The notes beneath the pieces are model-generated. The model saw nothing but the letters and a program-made list of their open reading frames with translations, was not told the DNA's origin and made no database searches. A stretch of 64,000 nt of DNA from Acidimicrobiia bacterium. Lineage in GTDB: Bacteria; Actinomycetota; Acidimicrobiia; Acidimicrobiales; CATQHL01. Location: positions 1-64,000 of the forward strand of contig VXXM01000059.1 in assembly GCA_009835395.1 (NCBI GenBank). The letters are read 5' to 3'. Both the position numbers and the translations under genes were made by a program. Below, one piece after another: positions 18,774 to 27,164 of this stretch (the stretch's first letter is position 1; each line of letters begins with the position of its first letter).

Positions 18774-20341
18774 AGCGCGGCGACGGAGGCTTGCCGGACC
18801 CGGAGATCCGGCCGCACCCGCGGCGCTGGCTGATCCTGTACATCCTGTGCCTGTCGCTGACGATGGTGGTCATCAGCATGAGCTCGCTGAACGTGGCCCT
18901 GCCGTCGATCCAGCGGGAACTCGGCGCCAGCGGATCGGACCTGCAGTGGATCGTGGACGCCTACGTGCTGGTGTTCGCCGGCCTGCTGCTGCCATTCGGG
19001 GCGGTCGGCGACCGTTGGGGCCGCAAGCGGGTGCTGCTCATCGGCATGGCGCTCTTCGGGACGCTCTCCGCTCTCGCCGCCTTCTCGACGAGCCCGGGGC
19101 AGGTCATCCTGTACCGGGGTGGCATGGGGGTGGCGGCGGCCCTGGTGATGCCCGCCACGCTCTCGATCGCCACGGTGATCTTCCCGCGAACCGAGCGCCC
19201 CAAGGCGATCGCCGTCTGGGCGGCCTTCGCCGGGGCGGGCGGCGCCATCGGGCCACCGGTCAGCGGGATACTGCTCAACTTCTTCTGGTGGGGATCGGTG
19301 TTCCTCGTCGCCGTACCGGTCGCCGCCGTGGTCCTGGTGGGCGCGCTTTGGATCGTGCCGGAGTCCCGCGACGACGAGCAGCGGCCGCTGGACATCGCCG
19401 GCGCGCTCATCTCCATCGCCGCCCTGGGGAGCCTGCTGTTCGCGGTGATCGAAGGGCCCGAACTCGGCTGGGCCAGCCCCCCGGTGCTGGGCATGTTCGC
19501 CGCCGCGGCCGCGCTCGTCTGGGGATTCGTGCGCTGGGAACGCCGCGTGCGCCACCCCATGCTCGACCCGGCGTACTTCGCCAATCGGCTGTTCACCCTG
19601 GGCTCGGCCACCATGACCCTGGCGTTCTTCGGGATGGTCGGCATGTTCTTCCTGCTCACGCAGTACTTCCAGTTCGCCCAGGGGCACACTCCGCTGGACG
19701 CCGGCTTCCGCAACGTGCCGCTGGCCATCACCATGATGATCCTTGCGCCGCGCTGCCCCGCCATCGCCCAGCGGTTCGGGGCTCGCGCCACGATCAGCGG
19801 CGGGCTGCTCCTCACCGGCGTCGGGCTGGGCACCATGGCCGCTCTCACGCCGGCCTCGGACTACTGGCTCATGGTCATCGCCCTGGTCACGACCGCCACC
19901 GGTCTGTCCCTGTTCATGCCACCGTCGACGCACATCATCGTGACGTCGCTGCCGAAGCACAAGGCCGGCGTCGGGTCGGCGGTCAACGACACCACACGGG
20001 AAGTCGGGGCGTCGATCGGCATCGCCGTACTGGGCACGCTGCTGACCGTCGGCTACCGGAGCGGGATGCGTCCGCACGTCGGCGACCTTCCCGGCGCGGC
20101 GGCGGAGGTCGCCTCGGACTCCATCGGCGCGGCCCTGCGGGTGGCTCGCGACCTGCCGGCCGAGCGTGCCGCCCGGCTGACCGAGAGCGCCGTCGACGCC
20201 TTCAACCGGGGCATGACCCTGGCCATGGGCGTCTCCGCGGTGCTGCTCGCCCTGACCGCGGCGGCCACCTACCTGCTCTACCCCCGCGGGCGCGCGGGCG
20301 ACGGCGAGAGTGACGTGCCAACCGAGGCTGCAGCCGACTGA
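18770..20341 (+). CDS. MFS drug exporter, DHA2 family (14 spans)
   Basis: 523-residue proton-coupled efflux protein. Motif A reads GAVGDRWGRKRVLL; motif C-like GGAIGPPVSG; DLQWIVDAY in the first loop is typical for EmrB/QacA-type DHA2 proteins. The length suits 14 membrane helices. GTG 18770 overlaps the stop of the sugar dehydrogenase gene; an upstream open frame is a shadow of that gene. Strongly similar along its whole length to the transporter at 22182-23747 (shared HPRRWLIL, GASGSDLQWI, WWGS, LDPAYF), so the two are paralogues within 4 kb. Substrate unknown. Confidence 0.9.
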   Translation: MKRGDGGLPDPEIRPHPRRWLILYILCLSLTMVVISMSSLNVALPSIQRELGASGSDLQWIVDAYVLVFAGLLLPFGAVGDRWGRKRVLLIGMALFGTLSALAAFSTSPGQVILYRGGMGVAAALVMPATLSIATVIFPRTERPKAIAVWAAFAGAGGAIGPPVSGILLNFFWWGSVFLVAVPVAAVVLVGALWIVPESRDDEQRPLDIAGALISIAALGSLLFAVIEGPELGWASPPVLGMFAAAAALVWGFVRWERRVRHPMLDPAYFANRLFTLGSATMTLAFFGMVGMFFLLTQYFQFAQGHTPLDAGFRNVPLAITMMILAPRCPAIAQRFGARATISGGLLLTGVGLGTMAALTPASDYWLMVIALVTTATGLSLFMPPSTHIIVTSLPKHKAGVGSAVNDTTREVGASIGIAVLGTLLTVGYRSGMRPHVGDLPGAAAEVASDSIGAALRVARDLPAERAARLTESAVDAFNRGMTLAMGVSAVLLALTAAATYLLYPRGRAGDGESDVPTEAAAD

Positions 20342-20404
20342 CCGCCGCGACGCCGCCGGGCCGCTGCTCCGAAGGCCCAGGCGCTCATCCCTCGGAGGGG
20401 GCTC

Positions 20405-21130
20405 TCAGGCGAAGACCACCTCGAAGCTCACGGCGTGCTCGACGCCGAGTCGCTCCCCGTCGGCTTCGGCGTTCGGGCGCAGGAACGCCTCCGGATCGGC
20501 CATCGGGCCGGCGAGCGTCGCCAGATACGCCGCGTGCGCCGCCAGCGAGGCGCAGCCGGCCTCGAGGTGGCCGGTGACGTCGACGGCGTGGGTGGCCTCC
20601 GGTGAGCCGCCGAAGGCGATGAACCGCACGCCGCCCCAGGCCTCGAGGCCCTCGCCCGCCAGTTCGGGGAACATCCACGGGTTGGCGGCGTCGCGGACGG
20701 CGTCGATGAGGGCGCGGCCCACGTTCCGGTGGTCGACGTGGTTCCACGAGCCGCCGCCGAAGCTGTCCCGGTAGTTGATGGACAGCACCGCCTCCGGCCG
20801 GTTGCGGCGTATGCAGGAGGCCAGCGTCCGGCGCAGGTCCAGGTCGGCCATCACGTAGCCGTCGGGGAAGCCGAGGAACTCCACGTGCGGCACGCCCACG
20901 ATGGCCGCCGAGGCCCGCTGCTCCGCCTCCCGCAGCGGCCCGGTCTCCACCGGCGGCATGGTGGCGATCCCCGCCTCACCGCTGGTCACCAGCGCGTAGC
21001 GCACGTCCTTGCCCGCCGCGGTCCAGCGGGCCACCGCCGAGGCCACCCCGTACTCCAGGTCGTCGGGGTGGGCGACCACGGCCAGCGCCCGCTCCCAGTC
21101 CTCGGGCAGGTGCGTCAGATCCCCGGCCAT
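20405..21130 (-). CDS. PIG-L family zinc-dependent deacetylase
   Basis: LmbE/PIG-L family enzyme of 241 residues that removes acetyl groups from N-acetylglucosamine-type substrates. The zinc motif VVAHPDDLEYG lies near residue 20, with the third ligand in NHVDHRNVGRA. In actinobacteria, members act in mycothiol synthesis (MshB), mycothiol conjugate cleavage (Mca) or antibiotic tailoring; nothing here decides between them. TATCGT 6 bases before the ATG (21137-21142, minus strand) suggests a leaderless message. Divergent from the methyltransferase at 21196, convergent with the MFS gene. Confidence 0.88.
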   Translation of the reverse strand: MAGDLTHLPEDWERALAVVAHPDDLEYGVASAVARWTAAGKDVRYALVTSGEAGIATMPPVETGPLREAEQRASAAIVGVPHVEFLGFPDGYVMADLDLRRTLASCIRRNRPEAVLSINYRDSFGGGSWNHVDHRNVGRALIDAVRDAANPWMFPELAGEGLEAWGGVRFIAFGGSPEATHAVDVTGHLEAGCASLAAHAAYLATLAGPMADPEAFLRPNAEADGERLGVEHAVSFEVVFA

Positions 21131-21182
21131 CCGACGACGATAGGCCGGATCCGGCGCGCGCGGCGCCCGCCGGGGCGGCAGG

Positions 21183-21188
21183 TACCGT
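21183..21188 (+). promoter_or_regulatory. -10 box TACCGT, leaderless promoter
   Basis: TACCGT ends 7 bases before ATG 21196. The nearby in-frame GTG at 21187 overlaps the box itself, so the ATG is the likelier start. Confidence 0.5.
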
Positions 21189-21195
21189 GGCGCCG

Positions 21196-22116
21196 ATGGC
21201 CGGCGCAGGCGACGTGTTCGCCGAGTTCTGGGACACGAAGGGCTACGTCGTGGCCGACGGGGCCATGGGGACGCGGCTCTTCGCCCAGGGGCTGGTCTCC
21301 GGCGACTCGCCGGAGCGCTTCAACCTGGTGGCGCCGGGGAGGATCCGCGACGTGCACCGCAGCCACCTGCGGGCCGGCGCCGACCTGGTGCTGACCAACA
21401 GCTTCGGCGCCAACGGCCTCCGGCTGCGGCTGCACGACCTCGGTGAGCGCACCCTGGAGTTGAACGAGGCCGCCGCCACCATCGCACGGGAGGCCGCCGA
21501 GGCCGAGTGTCGCCGCGGCGGCGAACGGACCGTGCTGGTGGCCGGCTCGATGGGGCCGACCGGCGAGCTGCTGGAGCCGCTGGGCACCATGACCGCCGCC
21601 GACTGCGAGCAGACCTTCGCCGAACAGGCCGAGGGTCTGGCGCAGGGCGGCGTCGACCTGCTGTGGATCGAGACGATGAGCGACCTCGGCGAGGTGGAGG
21701 CCGCGGTGCGGGGCGCCCGCAGCGCCTGCGACCTGCCCGTGGCGGTGACGATGAGCTTCGACACCGCCGGGCACACGATGATGGGAGTCAGCGCCACCGT
21801 CGCGGCCGAGCGGCTCGGCGGCCTGGACCTGGCGGCGCTCGGAGCGAACTGCGGCAACAACTTCGAGGACACCGAGGCCGCCGCGCTCGCGGTGCACGCC
21901 GCCCGACCCGACCTCCCGGTGATCTCCAAACCCAACGCCGGCATCCCCTACTGGAGTGGCAACACCTTCCACTACACGGGCACCCCGGAGATGCTGGCGG
22001 CCCACGCCCAGCGGGCGCACCAGGGCGGCGTGCGAATCATCGGCGCCTGCTGTGGCAGCACCCCCGCGCACATCGCCGCCATCGCGGCCGCCCTCGCCGC
22101 CGAGGGCAGGGCCTGA
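21196..22116 (+). CDS. Homocysteine S-methyltransferase family protein
   Basis: 306-residue barrel protein of the Pfam S-methyl_trans family, which moves a methyl group to homocysteine (betaine, S-methylmethionine or the MetH N-terminal module). Landmarks: DGAMGTRLFAQGL, LTNSFGANGLRL, zinc-binding Cys in LGANCGNNF and the paired Cys of GACCGSTPAHI. It lacks the folate, cobalamin and activation domains of full MetH, so it is either a stand-alone homocysteine methyltransferase or a component of a methyl-transfer system. ATG 21196 chosen from the -10 box. Flanked by the two paralogous exporters. Confidence 0.87.
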   Translation: MAGAGDVFAEFWDTKGYVVADGAMGTRLFAQGLVSGDSPERFNLVAPGRIRDVHRSHLRAGADLVLTNSFGANGLRLRLHDLGERTLELNEAAATIAREAAEAECRRGGERTVLVAGSMGPTGELLEPLGTMTAADCEQTFAEQAEGLAQGGVDLLWIETMSDLGEVEAAVRGARSACDLPVAVTMSFDTAGHTMMGVSATVAAERLGGLDLAALGANCGNNFEDTEAAALAVHAARPDLPVISKPNAGIPYWSGNTFHYTGTPEMLAAHAQRAHQGGVRIIGACCGSTPAHIAAIAAALAAEGRA

Positions 22117-22167
22117 GCGGGCCGGCCCTCGGGCTTGGGGCGGCCCGACGCCGGAGGCAAGCCCCGT

Positions 22168-22173
22168 ACAATG
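22168..22173 (+). promoter_or_regulatory. -10 box TACAAT, leaderless promoter
   Basis: TACAAT ends 8 bases before the ATG of the second DHA2 transporter (22182). No ribosome site is visible. Confidence 0.5.
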
Positions 22174-22181
22174 CGCCCGGC

Positions 22182-23747
22182 ATGCGCGAGAACCCCGCGG
22201 GCCCCTCCGTCGAACCTCACCCGCGGCGCTGGTTGATCCTCGCCGTGCTGTGTTCGTCGATGGTGATGGTCTTCAGCAACCTCGGCTCGATGAACATCGC
22301 CCTGCCGACCATGCAGACGGCGCTGGGTGCCAGCGGCTCGGATCTGCAATGGATCACCGACGCCCACATCCTGACCTTCGCCTGCCTGCTGCTGCCGCTC
22401 GGCGCCCTCGGCGACCGCAGAGGCCGGAAGGGGGTGCTGCTCGCCGGGATCGTGATCTTCGGGGCGGCCAGCGGGCTGGCGGCCTTCTCGACGACCGCCG
22501 GGCAGGTGATCATCTACCGGACCGTGATGGGGGTCGGCGCCGCCCTCGTCATGCCGGCGACGCTGTCGATCGGCGCGGTGATCTTCCCGGCCTCGGAGCG
22601 GGCCAAGGCGGTCGCCGCCTGGTCGGCTGCCGCCGGCCTGAGCGGGATGCTCGGTCCCGTCATCGGCGGCGTCCTGCTCCGGTACTTCTGGTGGGGCTCG
22701 GCGTTCCTGTTCACCGTCCCCGTTGCCGGGGCGGTCCTGGCGCTGGCGGCCTGGATCGTGCCGACGTCCCGGGACGAGGCGCAACGGCCGCTGGACGCCG
22801 TCGGCTCGGCTCTGTCGATCGTGGCGCTCGGCTGCCTGCTCTACGGGATCATCGAGGGCCCCGAACTGGGGTGGCGAGACCCACAGGTGATCGCGGGCTT
22901 CGGCGTGGCGGTGGTGGGATTCTGGGCCTACCTCCGCTGGGAGCGCCGGGTGCGGTTCCCCATGCTCGACCCGGCGTACTTCGGCAACCGGGTCTTCACC
23001 CTCGGGGCCGTCTCCGCCGTTGCGACCTTCACCGCCCTGTACGGCATCGTCTTCATCCTCACCCAGTACTTCCAGTTCGCCCAAGGCCTCACGCCGCTCG
23101 GAGCGGGTGTCCGGATGCTGCCGGTCTCGGTGGTCGTGTTCCTGATCGCACCCCGCATCCCCGCCGTGATCGCCCGATCCGGCACGCGGGCCACGATCAG
23201 TGCCGGGCTCGTGATCACCGCCGCCGGCATGGCGACCATGGGGATGCTCAGCGCGGCGTCGCCGTACTGGCTCGCCGCAGTGGGCCTCCTGGTGCTGGGC
23301 ACCGGGCTCGCCGTGACCATGCCGACCGCGACGCACGCCATCGTCAGTTCGCTCCCCACGCACAAGTCCGGCGTCGGCTCGGCCCTCAACGACATGACCC
23401 GCGAGACGGGCGGGGCGATCGGCATCGCGCTGTTGGGCTCGCTCCTGTCGGTCGGCTACCGGCAGGGGATCTCCGGGAGGCTGGGCGACCTGCCGGCGGC
23501 AACGGCGGAGACCGCATCCGACTCGATCGGCGCCGCCCTCGGCGCCGGCGTCGGGCTGCCCGCCGAGGTTGCCGAACGGCTACATGGTGTTGCCGCCGAG
23601 GCATTCGACCGGGGGATGAGCCTGGCCGCCTGGGTCGCGGCCGCCATGCTGGCGCTCGTCGCGGTCATCGTCCACCGGACGTACCCGAAGCGCCGCGCCG
23701 TCGGTGGCCAGGCCGCGCCGGCCGAGGCGGGCGCGGGGAGCGGCTGA
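22182..23747 (+). CDS. MFS drug exporter, DHA2 family, second paralogue
   Basis: 521 residues with the same architecture as the transporter at 18770-20341: HPRRWLIL at the N-terminus, DLQWITDAH, motif A GALGDRRGRKGVLL, GMLGPVIGG, YFWWGS and LDPAYFGNR. ATG 22182 is fixed by the TACAAT box and by homology; earlier in-frame sequence overlaps the methyltransferase gene. Together with its paralogue it brackets the PIG-L and methyltransferase genes, which suggests a segmental duplication followed by divergence. Ten bases downstream begins an FAD oxidase, so the two may be co-transcribed. Substrate unknown. Confidence 0.9.
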   Translation: MRENPAGPSVEPHPRRWLILAVLCSSMVMVFSNLGSMNIALPTMQTALGASGSDLQWITDAHILTFACLLLPLGALGDRRGRKGVLLAGIVIFGAASGLAAFSTTAGQVIIYRTVMGVGAALVMPATLSIGAVIFPASERAKAVAAWSAAAGLSGMLGPVIGGVLLRYFWWGSAFLFTVPVAGAVLALAAWIVPTSRDEAQRPLDAVGSALSIVALGCLLYGIIEGPELGWRDPQVIAGFGVAVVGFWAYLRWERRVRFPMLDPAYFGNRVFTLGAVSAVATFTALYGIVFILTQYFQFAQGLTPLGAGVRMLPVSVVVFLIAPRIPAVIARSGTRATISAGLVITAAGMATMGMLSAASPYWLAAVGLLVLGTGLAVTMPTATHAIVSSLPTHKSGVGSALNDMTRETGGAIGIALLGSLLSVGYRQGISGRLGDLPAATAETASDSIGAALGAGVGLPAEVAERLHGVAAEAFDRGMSLAAWVAAAMLALVAVIVHRTYPKRRAVGGQAAPAEAGAGSG

Positions 23748-23756
23748 GGCCGGCCG

Positions 23757-25190
23757 ATGCCCAGCGCCGACGGGACCATCGATCCTCGTCGATTCATTGC
23801 CGACCTCGCCGCAGCGGTCGGCACCCGGCACATCCAGACCGACGAGGACGTGCTGGCGCCGCTCCTCGTCGACGAGCGGCGGCGCTACCACGGCGACGCC
23901 CTGGCGGCGGTCTCTCCCGCCGACACCGCTGAGGTGGCGACGGTCGTGCGCCTCTGCGCCGCCTCCGGCATCGCCGTCGTGCCCCAGGGCGGCAACACGG
24001 GACTCTGCGGCGGGGCGACGCCGCGGCGCGAAGCGCCCTCGGTGGTGCTCAGCCTCCGGCGCATGCGCGAGGTGCGCCGCATCGACCGGCTGGGCCGCAC
24101 GATCACCGTCGGAGCCGGCGCCACCGTCGCCGAGGTCGCCGACGCGGCCGCTGCCGCCAGCCTGCTGTTCCCGCTCAGCTTCGGGGCCGAGGGCACCGCC
24201 CAGATCGGCGGCGCCCTGTCCACCAACGCCGGCGGGACCAACGTGCTGCGCTACGGCAGCGCCCGGGCCCTGACCCTGGGCCTGGAGGTGGTGCTCGCCG
24301 ACGGCAGCGTGACGCGCCTGGGCCGCGGGCTGCGCAAGGACAACACCGGCTACGACCTGAAACACCTCTTCGTGGGCGGCGAGGGCACGCTCGGGGTGAT
24401 CTGCGAGGCCACCCTGGCGCTGCACCCGCCGTCACGCCAGCGGGCGACGGCGATGGCCACCGTGGCCGGTGCGGCCGAGGGGCTCGAACTGCTGGCACGC
24501 CTCCAGGAAGCCGCCGACGGCAGGGTCAGCGCCTGCGAATGGCTGAGCCCCACCACCCGGCGGCTGGCGTGCGAACCGCCCGCCGGCGCCCGCGACCCCT
24601 TCGGCGGCGGGCCCGAGTCGCTGGTGCTGGCGGAGCTGACCTCCAGCCGTGCCGGCGACGACCTGCGCCGGCTGCTGGAGGAGGTCCTGGCGGAGTCGCT
24701 GGAGGCGGGAGTCATCGGCGACGCCACGGTGGCCGACGGCACGGCCGCAGCCGAGCGGCTCTGGCAGGTACGCGAGGCCCCGCCGGAGGCCGAGAAGCGC
24801 GCCGGCGGTTCCATCAAGCACGACATCGCCGTCGTGGTCGACCGGATGCCGGCGTTCCTGGAGCAGGCAACCGAGGCGGTCGAGGCGATCCTGGCCGGCG
24901 TGCGGGTCAACGCCTTCGGCCACCTCGGTGACGGCAACATCCACTTCAACCTGCTGGCACCGGCGGATGGGGATCCCCACGTGCTCCTCGACAACGAGGA
25001 ACGGCTGACCGGAGCGGTCTTCGACGTCACCGAGTCCCTCGGAGGCAGCTTCAGCGCCGAGCACGGCATCGGCCAGCGCTGGCGCCACGAACTCGCCCGC
25101 CGCACGCCGGCGGCGGCCGTGGACCTGATGCGCCGCATCAAGGCCACCCTCGACCCCGACGGGATCCTCAACCCCGGCAAGGTGCTCTGA
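23757..25190 (+). CDS. FAD-linked oxidase, GlcD/D-2-hydroxyacid dehydrogenase type
   Basis: 477-residue flavoenzyme of the VAO/PCMH family. The FAD-binding domain has VVPQGGNTGLCGG and GTAQIGGALSTNAGG, with GSARALTLGLEVVLADG. The C-terminal cap has HLGDGNIHFN and SAEHGIGQ, whose histidines bind metal in D-lactate and D-2-hydroxyglutarate dehydrogenases. Likely oxidises a D-2-hydroxyacid, passing electrons to a carrier; the exact acid is not readable. It starts 9 bases after the MFS stop, so the pair may handle a related compound. Convergent with the MaoC gene. Confidence 0.9.
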   Translation: MPSADGTIDPRRFIADLAAAVGTRHIQTDEDVLAPLLVDERRRYHGDALAAVSPADTAEVATVVRLCAASGIAVVPQGGNTGLCGGATPRREAPSVVLSLRRMREVRRIDRLGRTITVGAGATVAEVADAAAAASLLFPLSFGAEGTAQIGGALSTNAGGTNVLRYGSARALTLGLEVVLADGSVTRLGRGLRKDNTGYDLKHLFVGGEGTLGVICEATLALHPPSRQRATAMATVAGAAEGLELLARLQEAADGRVSACEWLSPTTRRLACEPPAGARDPFGGGPESLVLAELTSSRAGDDLRRLLEEVLAESLEAGVIGDATVADGTAAAERLWQVREAPPEAEKRAGGSIKHDIAVVVDRMPAFLEQATEAVEAILAGVRVNAFGHLGDGNIHFNLLAPADGDPHVLLDNEERLTGAVFDVTESLGGSFSAEHGIGQRWRHELARRTPAAAVDLMRRIKATLDPDGILNPGKVL

Positions 25191-25220
25191 GCAACCCCGC
25201 CCGCCGCCACGGCGGCGCGT

Positions 25221-26087
25221 TCAGGCCAGGGTCAAGGTGCCGTTGTCTATGACAGCGCGGTCGCCCACGAGGGTGCGGTACCAGGCTCGGTCGCCGTCGA
25301 TCCAGACGTGCACGTCGAGACGGTCGCCCGGGAAGACGGGTGCCGAGAAGCGGCCGTACATGCCGCCGAAGCGCTCCGGGTCGCCGTCGCAGACGGCGTG
25401 CAGCAGCGCCCGGCCGGTGAAGCCGTAGGTGCACAGGCCGTGCAGGATGGGCCGGTCGAAGCCGGCCAGCGCGGCAAAGGCCGGGTCGCTGTGCAGCGGG
25501 TTCCGGTCGCCGTTGAGGCGGTAGAGCAGCGCCTGGTCGGTGCGGGTGGTGTAGCTCACGACCTTGTCGGGGTCGCGGTCGGGCCGGTCGGTGCCGGGCG
25601 CCGACGGCCCGCGGTCGCCGCCCCAGCCGCCCTCGCCCCGAAGCACCAGCGTGGCCACGTTGGTGTACATCGGCTGCCCGTCGGCGGTGTCGGTGGCGCT
25701 GGAGGTGATCTCCACCACCGCCGCCTTGCCCTTGTCGTACACGCCGGTGATCTTGGCGACCGTGCTGATCGTGGCCTCGGTCGGCAGCGGGCGGTGCAGC
25801 GTGATGGTCTGCTCGCCGTGCAGGAGGAGCGCGGGATTGAACGGACCGAGGTGCCGCATGGGGTTGTCGGGGTTGCCGCCCATGCCGTCGCCGAGCACCA
25901 CACACATCGTGGGCAGCGCCAGCTGGGTGACCTCGTGGCTGTTCTCGGTCGTGAACTCCAGTTCCGAGCCGACCGGATCATCCATGCCGGCGCCCACGCC
26001 GAGCGCATACAGCAGGCAGTCCTTGGAGTCCCAGCTGCTCTCGACGGGTGAGCCCTCGGCTCCGAGGGCGTCGGGGTTGATGGGCAT
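25221..26087 (-). CDS. MaoC-like (R)-enoyl-CoA hydratase, double hotdog
   Basis: 288 residues with an N-terminal MaoC_dehydrat_N-type hotdog half and a C-terminal catalytic half carrying RNPLHSDPAFAALAGFDRPI, the D/N-P-x-H-x-D hydratase motif, followed by LHGLCTYGF. This is the layout of the (R)-specific 2-enoyl-CoA hydratase 2 family (MFE-2/HSD17B4 hydratase part). It acts on enoyl-CoA in beta-oxidation, and in actinobacteria often on sterol side chains or branched acids. ATG has GGGAGG 8 bases upstream. Stands alone; no thiolase or dehydrogenase partner is adjacent. Confidence 0.88.
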   Translation of the reverse strand: MPINPDALGAEGSPVESSWDSKDCLLYALGVGAGMDDPVGSELEFTTENSHEVTQLALPTMCVVLGDGMGGNPDNPMRHLGPFNPALLLHGEQTITLHRPLPTEATISTVAKITGVYDKGKAAVVEITSSATDTADGQPMYTNVATLVLRGEGGWGGDRGPSAPGTDRPDRDPDKVVSYTTRTDQALLYRLNGDRNPLHSDPAFAALAGFDRPILHGLCTYGFTGRALLHAVCDGDPERFGGMYGRFSAPVFPGDRLDVHVWIDGDRAWYRTLVGDRAVIDNGTLTLA

Positions 26088-26171
26088 GGCACGCCTCCCG
26101 GGCTGATCGGCGACGGTGCTGCAACACTACCGAGCGACCCCCGGCAGCCGTCAGCCACCTGGCCGCGCTCG

Positions 26172-26177
26172 TAGGAT
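26172..26177 (+). promoter_or_regulatory. -10 box TAGGAT, leaderless promoter
   Basis: TAGGAT ends 9 bases before ATG 26187, at the upper end of the spacing seen for the other leaderless candidates here. No ribosome site is visible. Confidence 0.4.
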
Positions 26178-26186
26178 GAGCCACCC

Positions 26187-27155
26187 ATGAAGGCCGTTCG
26201 CTGCATCGACGGGCGCATGCAGCTCTGCGACGTGCCCGCTCCGGTGCCCGGCGACGGGCAGGTGCTGGTGTCGGTGGCGTCGGCGGGCATCTGCTCCTCG
26301 GACCTGCACATGGCCCGGCTCGGCCTGCTCGATCCGCAGGTCACCGTCGGCCACGAGATCGCCGGCCGCCTCCTCGACGGCACCCCGGTGGTCGTCGAGC
26401 CGGTCACGCCGTGCGGGCAGGAGTGCGCCTTCTGCGACGGCGGCGACTACAACCTCTGCCCGACGTCGGTGCGGCAGGTTCTGGGGATCGGCGCAGACGG
26501 GGGCATGGCCGAGTACGTGGCGGCCGACGTCGCGGGGATCGTGCCGCTGGGTGGCATCGGCGACGGCGTGCGCGACGCATCCCTGGTGGAGCCGCTGGCA
26601 GTGGGGGTGCACGGCCTGCGCCTGGCGAACCCCGGCGCCGGCGGCGGGCGGGTCCTCGTGATCGGCGGTGGCGCCCTGGGGTTGTGTGCCGCCGCCGCGG
26701 CCCGCCACGACGGCGCCGAGGTGGCGGTGCTGGCCCGCCACGACGCCCAGCGCGCCGCAGCCGACCGCATCGGTGCCGGCGAAGTTGGCGACGGCCGCTA
26801 CGACCTCGTCGTGGACGCGGCCGGCACCCCCGAGGCGCTGGCCGAAGCCGCCCGCAGGGCCCGGCGGGGAGGCACCCTGCTGCTGCTCGCCAACTACTGG
26901 GGAACCGACATCGTGCTGCCGGGTGGGAGCGTCATGTTCAAGGAACTGCGCATCCTCACCGGGATCATGTACGGGCGCGGGCCCTCCGGGCGCGACATCG
27001 AGGCGGCCGCCGCCGTGCTGGAGGCCAACCCGGACGTGGCCCGGGCGCTCGTGACGCACCGCTTCCCCCTCGACGCCGTCGACGAGGCCTTCGCCGCCGC
27101 CGCCCGGCGCGCCGAGGGCGCCATCAAGGTCGTCCTCGACCCGACCGCGAGCTGA
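26187..27155 (+). CDS. Zinc-dependent alcohol dehydrogenase (MDR family)
   Basis: 322-residue medium-chain dehydrogenase. Catalytic zinc ligands are in GICSSDLHM and VGHEIAG. The four structural-zinc cysteines lie in CGQECAFCDGGDYNLC. The Rossmann fold has VIGGGALGLCAAAAA. The family oxidises polyols or alcohols (sorbitol, threonine, benzyl alcohol types) with NAD(P); substrate is not determinable. It is somewhat shorter than the usual 340-350 residues. The next gene, a penicillin-binding-like lipoprotein, starts 9 bases downstream, probably only by promoter sharing. Confidence 0.88.
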   Translation: MKAVRCIDGRMQLCDVPAPVPGDGQVLVSVASAGICSSDLHMARLGLLDPQVTVGHEIAGRLLDGTPVVVEPVTPCGQECAFCDGGDYNLCPTSVRQVLGIGADGGMAEYVAADVAGIVPLGGIGDGVRDASLVEPLAVGVHGLRLANPGAGGGRVLVIGGGALGLCAAAAARHDGAEVAVLARHDAQRAAADRIGAGEVGDGRYDLVVDAAGTPEALAEAARRARRGGTLLLLANYWGTDIVLPGGSVMFKELRILTGIMYGRGPSGRDIEAAAAVLEANPDVARALVTHRFPLDAVDEAFAAAARRAEGAIKVVLDPTAS

Positions 27156-27164
27156 GCCGGCCCC

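Noticed and set aside
20368-20398. CTCCGA/TCGGAG inverted repeat as terminator after the first DHA2 gene
   Set aside because: Only 6-bp arms with a long loop and no U-tract.
25201-25217. GC hairpin as terminator between the FAD oxidase and MaoC gene
   Set aside because: CGCCGCC/GGCGGCG has a two-base loop and no U-run; too weak to call.
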